In this document: in pieces, positions 12,501 to 24,628 of the stretch
How the letters are laid out: the number at the start of each line of letters is the position of its first letter
How positions within the stretch are numbered: position 1 is the stretch's first letter
NCBI RefSeq assembly: GCF_027744825.2
Contig: NC_071342.1
Coordinates: 18,816,501-18,880,500, forward strand
Direction: 5' to 3'
Source: Synchiropus splendidus
Taxonomy: Eukaryota; Chordata; Actinopteri; Syngnathiformes; Callionymidae
DNA length: 64,000 bases
Translations under genes and position numbers: made by a program
The notes under the pieces: model-generated
What the model saw: the letters and a program-made list of their open reading frames with translations, nothing else
Databases searched by the model: none
Told to the model about the DNA's origin: nothing

Positions 12501-15500
12501 AGCTCAATTGAGTAAAGCAGCAGAGACAGCCAGACTCTTGCCTCACCCTCTCTTTGTTTACATTTTGAATCCAGACATACTACGGATTTAAAATAGAGTC
12601 AACGTGTGAGTCGCTATTGAAGCATCGCTTTGTTCTATGTGGCCGGATCGTATATGCTTTAAAATACAAACCACAGTCTGTCATGTAGAAAACGTCTCTG
12701 CCTTTTTTGAAGAATCCCATTCCTCCTGGAGGCCTCGCTGATCCGAAGACAGACAGGAGGGCAGGAGTCCAGGCCCTGCAGAGACGGCTCTGCGGAATCG
12801 AAGCTCAATAAAAGTCAGCAAAAATGCTGATCAACACAAAGACTTTTAAATTCTTCCCAGAGTCACTGCAACTCAAGACATACTCGGTATTATGCTCAGA
12901 CAATAAGAGTAATAAAATCAAGATGGATACAAATTCTCCTTTGTCTGACGTTCAATTGTTTCTCGATGGTTAGTCAAGAATGTGATTCCCAGTGCTCCCT
13001 CAGAACCAGTAGGAGGTAGAGGCCTGATTTCACATGAAGGTTGGAGCTATCAACCACCATTGGTTCTGCATGTCAACAGCAGGGCAAGACAGCAGCCTGC
13101 TGATCCAGGAACAGCGTGAGCACCAAACAGCAACCAGCTTATTCTGTCATGAGAGTAAATAGAAAACGACGGTCTGTAAGAGAGCAAAAACTTTGCTTCA
13201 CAAACTAAAGTCAACTCTGGTGGAAGTGAAGCCGAAGAGAAAAGCACCGTCATTCTTCCATCCTGAGCAATGGAAAATGCAAACAGCCAGACATGGTTTG
13301 TTCTTCAGAAAAAAAAAGCTCCAGTTCCAGTTTATTCTTTCATCATAATTCAGACATAAACTGAAATTCAGTCTCTATTTCTCTCTGTTGATGTCAGCTG
13401 GGTTTGGCCCGGACAGATGGAATCACAATAATGACTTGTAATGTTCCAGCCTCTCACTCACAAACCAGGGTTCATCCTCAGTCGGATAATACATCAAACT
13501 CTAGTCAAGTTCTGGCACTCTGGTGTCCAGTCATGGACACTGGACAGTGGAGATGAGTGCAGGTACAGACCAATGAAATGCAGTGAGCTGGAGGGGCACT
13601 GTTGGATGTTGAACTGACCTCACTGCACAGCATCCAGGAGTGAGCACGGGTCAGGCAGGTCTGTATGCTGCAAGGATCTGGATGTTCCACCTTATCCGTC
13701 GCAGGTCAGCGGTGCAATAGTGCTTCTTGGTCCTCTGCTTATATTGGTGGTTGCTATGGGGAATCTCTGTCTAAGGCTGGTGTTAGGTCACCGCATGCAT
13801 CTTCAGCAGGAGGTGGACCTCTCTCTTCATCCAGAGCTTCTATTTGGGCAATGTTGTTTTGGTTTCATGTGAATCATGGGGTGTCTTGGCCTTTCAGTGC
13901 TAGACGCCCTCACCAATGATGGCCGACTTTCAGGGCACGTCTGCGCTCGTGTCCCATGCCCAGTCATATTGCTTACATGTTTATGTGAACTGTATATGAC
14001 AATGAAAGGGGTGTCTTCAAACCTGGATCTTGCTCGCACTGTTTCCTATGTTCATAGACCTCCTCGGCTGAGTCCACAAGACCATGATGTAATGACATCT
14101 GTGAAGGTGACCAGAAGACCAAGAGTGATGGCTGCAATCTCAGGTGGAAAGAGGACCTGAACCACCCTCACGATCTTCTCATGTAATGGACTGTTTGGAC
14201 AGCCATCCAGCCTTGTTCTTCTGTGTATTCCCCATTCCACAATGAGGTCACAGGGGGCTGGAGATCAACTACGTGGGGGAACCCAAGAACAGGTTGCCAA
14301 TGATACATGCACAAACTTACACCTATTGACAATCTGAAGACCCCAAGTAACATCAGTGTGTTTTTGGACTGTGAGAGGAAATAAGAGTGTGAAACCTATG
14401 TTCCAGGTTGCTAAGGAACGTATTGTTGTGAGGCTGAAACAACCAGACCGTAGCGCTGCCCAGCACTTCTGTTTGAATTTGACAAAGAATTTCTAAAGTT
14501 AAGAATTGATCTTTAAAACACTGTTGCTGTTTCACGCACGTGAAGATGACAAAGTCTCTCCATCCAGAAGTCATCTTTGTTTCCTGTACATGCACAGTAC
14601 ATGACACACCTCTGGTTGAAACCTTCATAGTGCTGAACGTTGTCTTCATTTCTGTGTTACAGCCATTGACATTAGAGAGGCACAGAGAGCAGCTTCTCGA
14701 GCCACGCTTGTCGAAGGTCACTGTCGGCCCACCATCACTGGCTCCTCTTGCGTCCAGCAGCTTTCACCCACGGAGTACGGCGTGGTGTGAACCTCTCAAA
14801 TGGCCCTGTTGTTTACAGTAGTGTTAAGTGCGTGGCCCTCCAGGATCAGTCGGCGCTGTAATCCCTCTTCACTCCCACTGAGGCCCACAGAGTGTGTAAG
14901 TGGACATGGGTGATGGCAGACAGGGAACGGCTCACCCACCTATTCAACCGGCTCTGGCTTCAAACGCACACACAACCCACCGCTCATTTATTTCCTCGCA
15001 CACACACACGCATAAGGTCGGGTTTCCATCACTACAGAGGAAATTGCATTGACACTGACTTCATTCATTTCCTGGGGACTAACCGCTTTTTAACTAAAAC
15101 CAAGCTTTATCTCGACCAGAGGTCCACGCCGTCTAGTTTTTTGTGACTTTGGCCGCAAGAAGGACGAGTCCTCACATCAACAAACAGATTCAGTTTCCAA
15201 TAACACGAACGTTACGAGGCTCACATTCACAGGCTGAGGGGAACGAGGACAGTGGATCAAGACGGGGAGTAAATGGTTTCTTCTCCTTCTTTCTCTCTGC
15301 GTTTTTATTTCATGTCACCTTGTAAAAGAGCTTTATGGTCTTCCCAGGCCTCATGGCAGAGAGCGGAGAGGAGGATTGTGAGGTCTCGAGAACGCATCCA
15401 GGAACAGCACTTAGCCCGAGTGGTAAGAGACCATCGCCAGAGTTGAGCAAACTCCTTAAGCTGGCTTTGCTGTCCATTTGAGTCATGGATTATCGGGTGG

Positions 15501-15758
15501 CAGAGTCACAGTTTGTAATCTGCCCTGACATAAATGTATTATGCAATTATTATATTTTTTTCCACCCTCATAACTAACATTGGTCTACATCGTCTCTGTC
15601 CGATTGTGTGCCATGATGTCTTTCCATTCAAATTATTCGAGGCTAACTTTAACATAAAGTATCTCTGTGGTTATGGAAAAAAAAACACGTAGATTGTATT
15701 TTCCATGCCTTTTACATTATTATTGAATTTTATTTAGACACTTAAGTTTTTGAAAGTG
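9600..15758. other. no gene recognised
   Basis: About 6 kb of mixed-composition DNA without a recognisable exon, RNA gene or transposon terminus. Isolated AATAAA motifs (for example near 10250 and 12807) lack other support. Open frames are short and have no domain signature. Confidence 0.5.
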
Positions 15759-15823
15759 TCTGACGGCCATGAAAAAGGGCTACGTGGACCAGAATTGGCC
15801 CACATGCCTTGAATTTGACACTG
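15759..15823. mobile_element. hAT-like right-end fragment
   Basis: Contains ACGGCCATG...TTGGCCCACATGCC and ends GAATTTGACACTG. This is the typical right end of fish hAT elements whose left end reads CAG-GTGTCAAA. The left partner and the target duplication were not found, so only an end fragment is claimed. Confidence 0.4.
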
Positions 15824-16294
15824 GATAAATAGCGTCCTGTTTTTTAAATGTTCTATTCTGTGGTTGTGCTGTTATTTTTACGGAGTCAACTTTTTTCCAG
15901 TTGAATTTTATTGATGACAGACTGCAAGTATAAATCTTTCCTCTGCAGTTTTTTGGGAATTGTTTGATTTAATTCAAGCAGCTGATGTTTTTATTTAATT
16001 TCTTTCTTTTAAGAGATTTTCAACTGTCAAATTTTCTTATCTGAAGTTGATGCAAAGTTTGAATTTGTTTTGTGCAATTTCATTCTTTTTTCTTTTCCTT
16101 TTTCTTCATTTATTTACACCCTTCTTTGTTTTTGTTTTTTTTTACTTATACTTGATTTATATTTTCAAATTACATTTTCAAAATATATATTTTGTATGAT
16201 TTACTTTTACTGTATTTTTTTCAACTTCAGTTGTTTTTGAGTTTACAATTTCCTTTTGTAACATTTAACTTCTTACTGTAAACAGCCCTTTATG

Positions 16295-16460
16295 GTGGTG
16301 GAGTCTGTCCCTGCTACTCGGGCTGAGAGGTGGGGATACACTGGACAGGTCTCCAGTTCATCTGAGAGCACAGATAGCCGGACAGTCACTCACACAGATG
16401 ACGATGGATTTCCAGTCATCATTTTTGGATTACGGGAGGAAACCGGAGTTCTAAGGGTAG
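16295..16460 (-). repeat. diverged teleost interspersed repeat
   Basis: The series GGCTGAGAGGTGGGGATACA, CTGGACAGGTCTCCAGTTCA, CACTCACACA and GGGAGGAAACCGGAG in this order matches, by memory, a very common unclassified teleost repeat. The same repeat in the opposite orientation is at 44853-44968. Family class unknown to me. Confidence 0.5.
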
Positions 16461-16879
16461 CCCTTCAACTGCAGTTTAGTTCCTATATGATACCTCTGGA
16501 GCGACTCGGACTCCAAGACTTCAAACATGACAGGTCAAGGTCAAACATCTACCGACACCCAACTGCTCCCACGTACATGTAAAAGGCACCTGCTAAAGGA
16601 ATCAACAGGAGCCACGCCGCAGATGAGAAGTCCACATGACAAATGTGAATCCCAGGGAAAGGGCAGCTTTCGGTCATGTGCTAATCTGATCAGGAAGCTG
16701 CTCACATTAACACCGAGGTAACAATATGAGGCCTCATCTTCTCCTCTTCCTCACTGTGCTTTCTTGTCCGGTTCCAGTGGGGGGTCCAGCTTTGAATCAG
16801 ATTTAAACACTTGCGTGGGTGCACTTCTTCACCTACTGTACGACGGCAGGGAGATTCCCATGTCAAGGATTTTACAAAG

Positions 16880-17190
16880 CCTTCATTGTTTTTCATGCTA
16901 CTTGCAGTTTATTATCGCGAATAGGTGCATTCACGATATTGTTCTTCACGTCGGCCATTTTGTTTAAATTTTCGGCGCACTACTCCTCCCAGAACTTTCG
17001 TCATAGAGACACGGCTCCAAAGCCAAAGCATGCGAACCAAGGTGCCAGAATTCCCGAGACATTCCAGGTTTTGTGAGCAATTTTTCCAGTGTGCTCATTT
17101 TCTCGCTATCTGCTACGGTTTTCGAGATACGGCCATTTGTTCGGGGAGTAGGTCACTTTTTTTTTTTTAAGCTACAGACGCCGTTCACAG
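16880..17190. repeat. possible diverged interspersed repeat
   Basis: Phrases such as ACTCCTCCCAGAACTTTCGT, CATAGAGACAC and TACGGTTTTCGAGATACGG, followed by a T-run, resemble a repeat I recall from several fish genomes. No ends or target duplications could be defined. Confidence 0.25.
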
Positions 17191-17300
17191 CTTAAAGCAT
17201 AGTAACAGACTTCCACTGACAGCATGTGCAGTGCGGTTGCGCATGGTGCATTCACGAGCTGTTTATTCATAAACAGCAGCGACTGTGTGTTTGAAAGCTG

Positions 17301-17630
17301 AGGGTGAAGTGGTCGGGATGAAGATCAGCTCATCTAAATCTGAGTCGGTCGGACAGAAATGAGTCTGTCGTGAGGAGAGCTCCAGCGGAAAACAAGGCAG
17401 GGAGGTCAGAAGGTTTGGACATGTGGACAGGAGACAGAGTCAGACCAAGAAGAAGAGACAACCAGTGAGGTTCATGGATGAAAACAGGTCTGACTTGAGG
17501 ATGATCCAGATTTGGGTGGAGGACTTGCTGTTTTTTTCAACTGACGGCAGAAAAGTGAACTCAGTCGCATGGTGACAGACGAGTGGCACAGGTCACCAGT
17601 CCAGTTCAGAGACTCTTGGAGATGGATGTC
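17301..17630 (+). mobile_element. RTE-like LINE fragment (two blocks of the RT ORF tail)
   Basis: Two blocks of LINE coding sequence lie in order on the plus strand. The first (17311-17350) reads GMKISSSKSES, the conserved KIS-SKSE block of the reverse-transcriptase ORF. The second (17405-17480) reads VRRFGHVDRR followed by RQPVRFMDE, matching the RWFGHV...GRPKRRFMD C-terminal block. The roughly 100 residues normally between them are missing, so this is an internally deleted, dead copy. Sibling fragments lie near 18.5, 25.3, 26.1, 41.0 and 55.2 kb. The family assignment rests on remembered motifs. Confidence 0.6.
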
Positions 17631-18460
17631 GGTTCTCAAGCATAAAATGAAAACTGGATGATCAAAAAAAGAAGGAAAAAACAACGTTCATAATGACCTT
17701 CATCCATCATTGTTAAATAAACATGAATTTGCGGTGAGGACGATTCCACTCTGATAAATTGAATGGACTTAATTGAACGTCCACTGATGAGCAACCAGCT
17801 GCGGACGTCTCCCAGATGTGTCACGGCACCGTCGGCCCAGACTGATACTCGCCCAGATGTGAAGTGATTGATGACAAATGACACCCGCGGGATTCGTGCA
17901 GAATTAATCGGATTTTTGCTGCCATTTACCGGCAACGATTGCTTTTATGGGTGAAGATGATAAACGACACCTCCCTCTTCCTGCGCTCTGAGCATGTGTG
18001 TGGAGGGTTTCCTGTGTGGCACACTCCGGGTTTTATTCTGGAGGAAGATTTACGGCGGAGGATGTTTGGTCTTCCTCTGGCTGTAGGGCAGGAAAAGTTG
18101 TGAAATATGTGCGAGCCGTAAAAACACAGTCGCATGTTGTCGGAACACACACTCTCTGGACACACACACACCCTGACTCAGATGTGAGCATGTGATGAGA
18201 GAAAGAAGGTGTAGATCTCGGCGCTGCTCTCACCCCTCCAGCGTTCCACCCTGAAAATGTGCAGTAAAGTTATTAAATGCAGAGCTTGTCGTCCAATAAC
18301 AGTCAGGCTCACTCACTGTGCTGTAATACACTACTCTGTTATGTGGCATTAAAATGACTCCTACTGACTTTTGTTGGCGAACTCCGGGAGATAGCAAGTT
18401 ATATTTTTAACATTTTTTTGTTTTGTTACGGCTATTGAGGAGAGTATTCTTCAAACTTGG

Positions 18461-18605
18461 ATTAAGTTTGGGAGGCCAGATGTTTGGACACGTGTTGGCC
18501 TGAGAATGTTGGAGCTGAAGGAAGCAGAAGGCAACCATTGAGGTTCATGGATGCACTGAATGAGGACACGAAGAGGACAGTTGTGACTATACGATGAGGG
18601 GTTCA
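18461..18605 (+). mobile_element. RTE-like LINE fragment
   Basis: The plus strand reads, across frameshifts, FG-P-VW-RV then RMLELKEAEG and GSWMH. This corresponds to the RWFGHV / RMLEL / RRFMDA block near the C-terminus of the ORF. TGA and shifts interrupt it, so the copy is dead. Same family as 17301-17630. Confidence 0.5.
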
Positions 18606-18714
18606 GGTGGCCTGATGCAATGCCTGATGGGAAATAACAGAAGATTTTGAAGACACACAGGGATGACAGGGGCATTGTAAATACGGGGAGATGAAATCCA
18701 ACCTTGACTTAAGA

Positions 18715-19335
18715 CAGGAGTGACAAACTCCTTTGATCTTTGACTGGCCAGAAAGTTTAGTGTACAGGAATCTTTTTATTTTATTTTTCATGGTTATGTT
18801 TACAACGTCTACCTGTATCTCTCTGCAAAGTGTGAGGTCAAGATATAAAAGATCCCTTCTTTGGAAATTGGGCAATTTCCAAAGGGCCAACATTATGTAC
18901 CGTAACTAAAGTCAGGGGCCGAATTTTAGATGTAACTTTCACTGGTAAAAATAGGGAAAAGTGAAATTACACCATACAATTCTTACTATATATTATCATA
19001 AATGTTGAAGCTCTTTCTAAGTGGTGAATATGTTGTTATGTAGGTAACAGAACTATGAGTAAAATAGTAAACAATGAGTTTAAAAAAATATTTTCTGAAA
19101 TGTATTTGATCTATTTATTTTGTGGGACCAAAATACTGAGGAGTGTGAGTAAAAATGAGTATTGCTCATGAAAAGAATCGAATTCAGACCTAAATAATTT
19201 TCATTTTGCTTTGACCCCAACAATGTATAAACACCTTCATTTTCAAGGGCAACAACATCAACAAACAGTCGACCAATCTAAATAAGTATTGGCTTAAATT
19301 TTGACGCTCTTGCAGGCCACCATAAAAAGTTTTTT
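18715..19335. mobile_element. decayed hAT-like element
   Basis: Begins CAGGAGTGACAAACTC at 18715, a typical hAT left end of the CAGGGGTGTCAAACTC type. AGGGCCAACATTATG and GGGGCCGAATTTTAG follow near 18880-18930, and a block like GCAGGCCACCATAAAA near 19315. The interior is AT-rich, as usual for these elements. No matching right terminus or 8-bp duplication was found, so the right boundary is a guess. Confidence 0.4.
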
Positions 19336-19339
19336 TTTT

Positions 19340-20605
19340 GTATTTTTTTAATCCCTCAAGCCTTTAAACATTTCTGTAAAGATGAGTTAGCTGATCAATG
19401 TAAATGTGTATCTATTCCGAGCTACATTAAAAGAAAGCGTGCTGCCGATTGATGTTTTAACAGTGTGGAATGAAGAAGCCAACCTTCCAGAACAATACTA
19501 CACACGCAACAATGTGGACACCACTTCTGCTGAATCAGCACAGAAACTGAGCCTGGACTGGAGAGCTGCCTGACTCCTTCCCTTCAGCAAGCTATCAAGG
19601 CCAAACCTCAAACTGTTTTCCTTGAATTTCTGTTATAGCAGGCAGAATACGTCCATCAAAACTTTGGTGAAATGTGCTTCAAACTATATATTAATAGATC
19701 TTTTTTTCCTATATGTGATCTCTGTGGATGCCCAAGAACTCCCCTTGTCCCGCACTGCATCACACTTGACAGTTTTTTCAGCGAACTCATGCTCCAAAAT
19801 AGATTTATTTCCACGTCTATCGATATGCCAACACTGGTCCCACAGTTGAGTAGCACGCTCCACACTGGACACATTGTTTCTGACCGTAACGGGCCAACTG
19901 GAGCGGCTCCAGTGAAAATAGTGCGAAGGACGAGAAGGTATTCTATTTACGCAATTTCACATTCTTGAGCTGTTGGCCTCACCTCTGCGTTCGGGGGGAA
20001 ACCATTAAGCACTTGTCCAAAATGATCGTAAAAGCACATTTTCTGGTGTATTTTACAGAAAGCATTGTTGTAAAATTCCAGATTGTCTCACGGCGGCGGA
20101 CGAGGAACATTTGCGGCCCAGTGATTGACAACACGAGACAAGAAAGCTGCTGAGATCCTTTAATGGGGCGTTTGGAAGCACTTTTAAATCCCTGTTTACT
20201 CCCTCCCGTGCTCCCCACTTAGCTGACGTCTGGGTTCCGTGGCGTACAGCAGAATTATGGCCTCATTCAGTTGGGGGTCGAGTTAGCTGTGGTTACGTTT
20301 CAGCGTCTGACTGCTGCTGTGGCAGCATCGAGCGTGATGCTATCTGCTCAGGAACGGTGAAACAACATCCAGCCTCTCCCCCCCACCTCCCACCCCCCGA
20401 CCTCTCAAGGCAACGAAGGCAGACATGTTGGTGCCACGAGCTACGGAACCAGTAATGGGCCCAATAGAGAATAATGAGCTCCCAAATTACACCAAAAATA
20501 CAGTTTGTTGCGGCTATCGCACCGACAAAAACTTTCTCCCCACACGACATCCGACACTGTACACAACTCAAGCAGCCTCCCTACAGTTGGGGAAAGTGGT
20601 GAGGG
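19340..20605. other. no gene recognised
   Basis: No exon, RNA gene or transposon end could be supported. Overlapping short open frames on both strands at 19.65-20.2 kb share no known family feature. Confidence 0.5.
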
Positions 20606-20609
20606 AACT

Positions 20610-20745
20610 TTCTTTGGTTACACTTTAGATTGGGGCGCATGTATTACAATAAATGAATTGCTTATTATAATGTGTATTAGCAGCATAATCGCCAGCAATA
20701 TAAAGTGAACATTAACGTCTTGTTAAGCCTGACTGAATTTTACTG
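20610..20745 (+). repeat. interspersed repeat, copy 1 (TTACACTTTA...TTGGGG type)
   Basis: Begins GGTTACACTTTAGATTGGGG, then TGTATTA, GCTTATTATAATG and GTCTTGTTAAGCC. The same landmarks, reverse-complemented, occur at about 58980-59215, so the two are copies of one repeat in opposite orientation. I recognise the opening as a widespread fish repeat but cannot assign its class. Confidence 0.5.
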
Positions 20746-20768
20746 TAAGAATTAACTGTAAATACGCA

Positions 20769-21302
20769 AGTAATTTCCGGACCATAGAGTGCACTGGAAT
20801 ATAGAACACAGGAAAATAGATCTTGTTCTTACACAAGCTGCTCTGGTCAGTCAGTGGTGCACACGTCCTATATATGAATGAGGATCACGTCTAAACTAGT
20901 TTTGAAAACGGGGTCCAGCATCGAGACTGACTCGTGTAACAAACTCATTCTGAACTTCTTTTATTTATACATTCAAGCACTCAAAACGCGCTGTTTTCGT
21001 CCACGTGTTGATAGTTCCGACACCACAGCTGGTCTCAGCTGCTGCTTCTTGTCTCCTGTTCTCCAGGAGACCGGCTGTGTTGGCGGAGCTGTGGACACGC
21101 GGGTGAAAGCAGTGGATTTTGAGTGCTTTACAGTAAATAAACACCTGTGATTTCATCGGTTTGATGTCATGAGGTTTAGTATTTTGGCAGCATGATGCTC
21201 TTTAGCCTAAAAAAGTCCATATATTAGCCGCGTTCTTGTATAAGACACAAGGTTCAGATGGGAAAGGAAAAAGTAGCGGTTTATAATCTGGAAATGACGG
21301 TA
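20769..21302. mobile_element. DNA-transposon-like element with terminal inverted repeats and internal foldback
   Basis: The left end GTAATTTCCGGACCATAGA (from 20770) pairs with the complement of TTATAATCTGGAAATGAC (21281-21298) with a few mismatches. The ends resemble a fish repeat with GTAATTTCCGGACTATAAGC termini. The centre holds a second inverted repeat: 20975-21036 pairs with 21067-21128, beginning AAGCACTCAAAA and closing GGTCTC, about 70% matched with a 30-bp loop. Both strands therefore show near-identical peptides (RCFRPRV versus HCFHPRV), which is palindromy and not coding. The target duplication is unresolved and no transposase is present. Confidence 0.55.
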
Positions 21303-21309
21303 GTTTAAT

Positions 21310-23522
21310 AATGGAAAAAATGTGTTTCCCAATCCGAAGTGTTTCACTGGAATGCTACCCTTATATTACCAAAATAAAGACAAAAAAACGTTAGCTAGTC
21401 ATCCAAGCCGCAGTACACGAATAAGCAGTGTGCTGTTACTGTCGTGGAGAGATGAGGATAAAAGCCATAGACACTGGTCACCCATCGGAAAAGACCTGTA
21501 CACTTGTTTCAGTAAATGGAAATACTCAACTATGGACCGTGGTCTGTCGCACTTCTAGACCCCTGTGGAAGGCCAGCCCTCACAGACGCTCTGCCTCTAA
21601 GCCTAAATTTTCCCTGAAGAGAGGGGGGGTTGGAAGTCCCCAGTCACAGTGGAGAAACACCATGCACCATGGAGAAACTGCTTTTCAGCCATTATTTCAT
21701 TTCCATGAATAATCTGAACGTATCTGGGTGATCCTTGCTCAAACAAAAAAAATATTTCTGGGAAACCAAATGGAAAACATCAAACTCTCATTCGGATTGT
21801 TTTGCTAAGCCCTGCTCCATAATTTAGATTTAAACGCTCAGGCATATTTGAGAACAGACCCGACTCTTGAATGTGTGACTGTGAGTCGACAAGTTTGCAT
21901 GTGTGAGCCATTTTTTTTGTTTCCCTGACACCCACAACAAACCAATGTCTTCATCACTTCCTCCGCCGGTGAGTGTTTGCCACAACCCCAAACACATCGG
22001 TTCGTGTCTGACAGTGTCCTGATGAATTTCAAGTCGGTCCCCCAGTCCACGCTGGCTTGGTTTCAGAGGGGAAACGCCACATGTAGCGTGTTTGTGGATG
22101 AAGCGATGGCGAAAGCCAAGCAGTCGTCAGAAAGTATACACTTCACTCACAAAGCAGCCCTGACAACACCACTGACCATATGGTGGCACTTAGCTGAACT
22201 GGTGAGCGCTGCAGTGTTTCGTTTCATATATGCCTGCTTAAGAAAGAAATATGTTTATGTTTACCACGCTAATGGAAGTGGATCTGGGCTGCGGATAAAC
22301 ATTTACAGTCCAGATGAAAAGTCATTCATCTGCTGCATGACACGTCTGAGAAGACTGGACTCGTCGATGGGAAACAAACGCTTCTCTGTTTATTTTAAGG
22401 TGACGTAATGGAGTCATCATCGATTCTCTGTTTGTGCGATGGATGGAGATGAACCAGGCAAGGCTGCAAATCATCAACAGAATTCAAACGAAACTTAAAG
22501 TTGATGAGAAATATATTTACACCACCAACTGGGGGTCTGCCAAGCGAGTGCAGAGCTTGCTTTTGTTTCACACGCCTTTAACTGTCCTTTAACAAAACAC
22601 AATAGCGCACGCATGCATTGTTGTTTCCAGACTTAAACAAAAACTTCCCGGTGAGTAATGGCAGTTAGCGGCGTCACCAGGAGCCGGTCTATCCGCCACG
22701 AGCACACAGATACTTGGCTGCTATCATCTTACCGAGTGGATGATCCTCCACTCTGCTCACAGGGACTGGATTCATTGTGAGTTTAAAGGTGATCAATGGT
22801 CCGGCACATCAGATAAGCACCTGACTGGGCGGCCGCAGGGCCAAACAATGAAGCCGCGGAGTCACCTGCCTGAAACGAACCCAACAGTCTGGGCTTTTCA
22901 GAGGGAGTGGAGAGGTGAGCACGGAGGTCCGACACGGGTGAGGAGCGCTGAAGAGGCTGTGAGGACTCGTGATGAAGTGGAATATTAAGTGGCAGATTTT
23001 CCAGGGGGTTTCTGGACTGCAGCCTTCATAACTGCAGTCTCTTTGAGTCTCTACTTTTATCCTTGGTTTTATTTTCACTATTACAAGAGTGCAAGCACAG
23101 ATGGATAGGTCCCAACACGTCAACATCAGACAAACTTGGACAGATCACTGAACACAGGAGCAGTGGACAGCTGAAACCATTGTGGAAATATTGAGGCACG
23201 GACCTCAAGAACTGAAAGCATGGCTTCAGGTCATCGAGCTGCAACATAGGACAAAAGCAGTTACGCCTGTGGAAATGTTGTGGTAATAGTGTCATGATTG
23301 ATTTAAATGACGGTTCATTCTGTGTGTGTTCATGGTGACTGCTCCCTTAAACCACCCAGGTACAGTGAAAGGTCAGCGAGGAACACCTGCACCTCAGATC
23401 TACAAATACACTTTTACAGAGCCATGATCACGACTCTCACTTCTTCATGTGTCGGGAAGTGAGGAAGGGTGCTGGCTTGGCGACAGAGCGCACGCCGTCC
23501 AGGGGTGTCCACAAGCTACTGG
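21310..23522. other. no gene recognised
   Basis: No supported exon, RNA or transposon end. The longest plus frame (21977-22408) has no recognisable domain and no clear splice context. Confidence 0.5.
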
Positions 23523-23530
23523 GTAATGAC

Positions 23531-24620
23531 CAGTGTTGAGACTGATGCGTTATTAAGTAATAACGCGTTTATCATTACTGTCATTTAAACATGCCCGTTC
23601 CTTGTTACTTCACTTTCACAACTATGTAAAAAGTTTAAAAAGCAGTGTCCATAATCCACATTAAAGCTTGCGTGGTGGACGTGAAGCCCACATAAGTCAC
23701 GTAACGCAGCGCCAGGCTTGTGAAAAAAAAAAAAAAATGGCTGCAATCGATGGCTTTTCTTTTTTAGTTGTAAAAGACCAAAGAAATATTGTAGTGGAGG
23801 GCAAGCTATGTGGAGGCTCGAAAATACAATGCACGTCCAAAACGAACAATTCCAAACTTCTTTGGAAAGTGCACGTGTCGACCAAGGTGGTGAAAAAAGA
23901 GCCTGGCGCTACTAAGGTTCGCTGGTCTGACGCCACAGGAGAAGCCACTGCAGCCAAACAGCAGTAGCTTGACTTGGCAGCGCCTGTTGCACAGCCTTTA
24001 TCTCAGAAGTAGTTGAACGTTCTAGGAGCCAGGTATGTTGTGGAAGACATGCTGACTATCACAACTGTGGAGTTGCCACTGCAGTTCATGTTTCCAGTTG
24101 GTATAATTGTGTTGCTGTTGAGATGATCATCGGCATCACGTACGACAGTTACGGCAGCATCTCACTCTCACACAGCCATCTACCACTACACTAGCACCTA
24201 TAACCCTCGAGTCGGCTGTTTTGAATGCCATTCGACTCACGTAAAATCCGACTTAGGACCGGTTGGTGGGAACAGATCCCAGTCGTGAGTCAGATGTTAC
24301 TTGTATTGTCATTCGTTCACTTGCACTCACACTGCCGATGCAGCATAGCCTTTATTAGCTAACTATCCAGTGTAGCAGGCCACACAAATAACCATAATGT
24401 GGCCGAGTCTGTCCCAATGTTGCTTGTCACCGACCTAGCTCGATGACCGTGACTGTTCTAAGATGATTATGGTTGAGCTCCGCTGTAATATGCAGTTTTA
24501 CAGTCACTTTCTCCAGTAACAAGTTACTTTGAAAGTAACGAGTAACTTGAAGTAACTAAGTTACTTTTGAACAAGGTAACTAGTAACTGTAACTAACTTA
24601 AAGTCACTTGCCCAACACTG
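23531..24620 (+). mobile_element. decayed hAT transposon (1090 bp) with near-perfect 8-bp target duplication
   Basis: Ends are CAGTGTTGAG (23531-23540) and CCCAACACTG (24611-24620), an inverted pair matching at 9 of 10 positions. They are flanked by GTAATGAC (23523-23530) and GTCATGAC (24621-24628), an 8-bp duplication with one difference. Both subterminal regions are full of GTTACTT/AAGTAAC repeats (for example 24515-24600), as is usual for fish hAT elements of this type. A short frame at 23737-23967 looks like the N-terminal zinc finger of a hAT transposase; the catalytic core and dimerisation region are absent. I read this as an internally deleted derivative of an autonomous element. Confidence 0.88.
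23737..23967 (+). pseudogene. relic BED zinc-finger N-terminus of a hAT transposase
   Basis: This 76-codon frame starts at an ATG after an A-run inside the hAT element. Residues 10-50 follow the pattern of a BED finger in hAT transposases: VVKDQRNIVVEGKLC, then STSK-like TSKTNNSKLL, then VHVSTKVVKKEPGATK. The first metal-binding Cys of the expected C-x2-C appears replaced by Gly (EGKLC) and the paired His spacing is broken (only one clear His remains). A stop at 23965-23967 cuts it before any catalytic domain. The role was DNA binding at the transposon ends; this copy is not expected to work. The assignment depends on a short, degenerate match. Confidence 0.45.
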
Positions 24621-24628
24621 GTCATGAC

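Noticed and set aside
20878..21156. Similar peptides on opposite strands that might suggest a duplicated gene
   Set aside because: They are two readings of the same inner inverted repeat in a transposon-like element.
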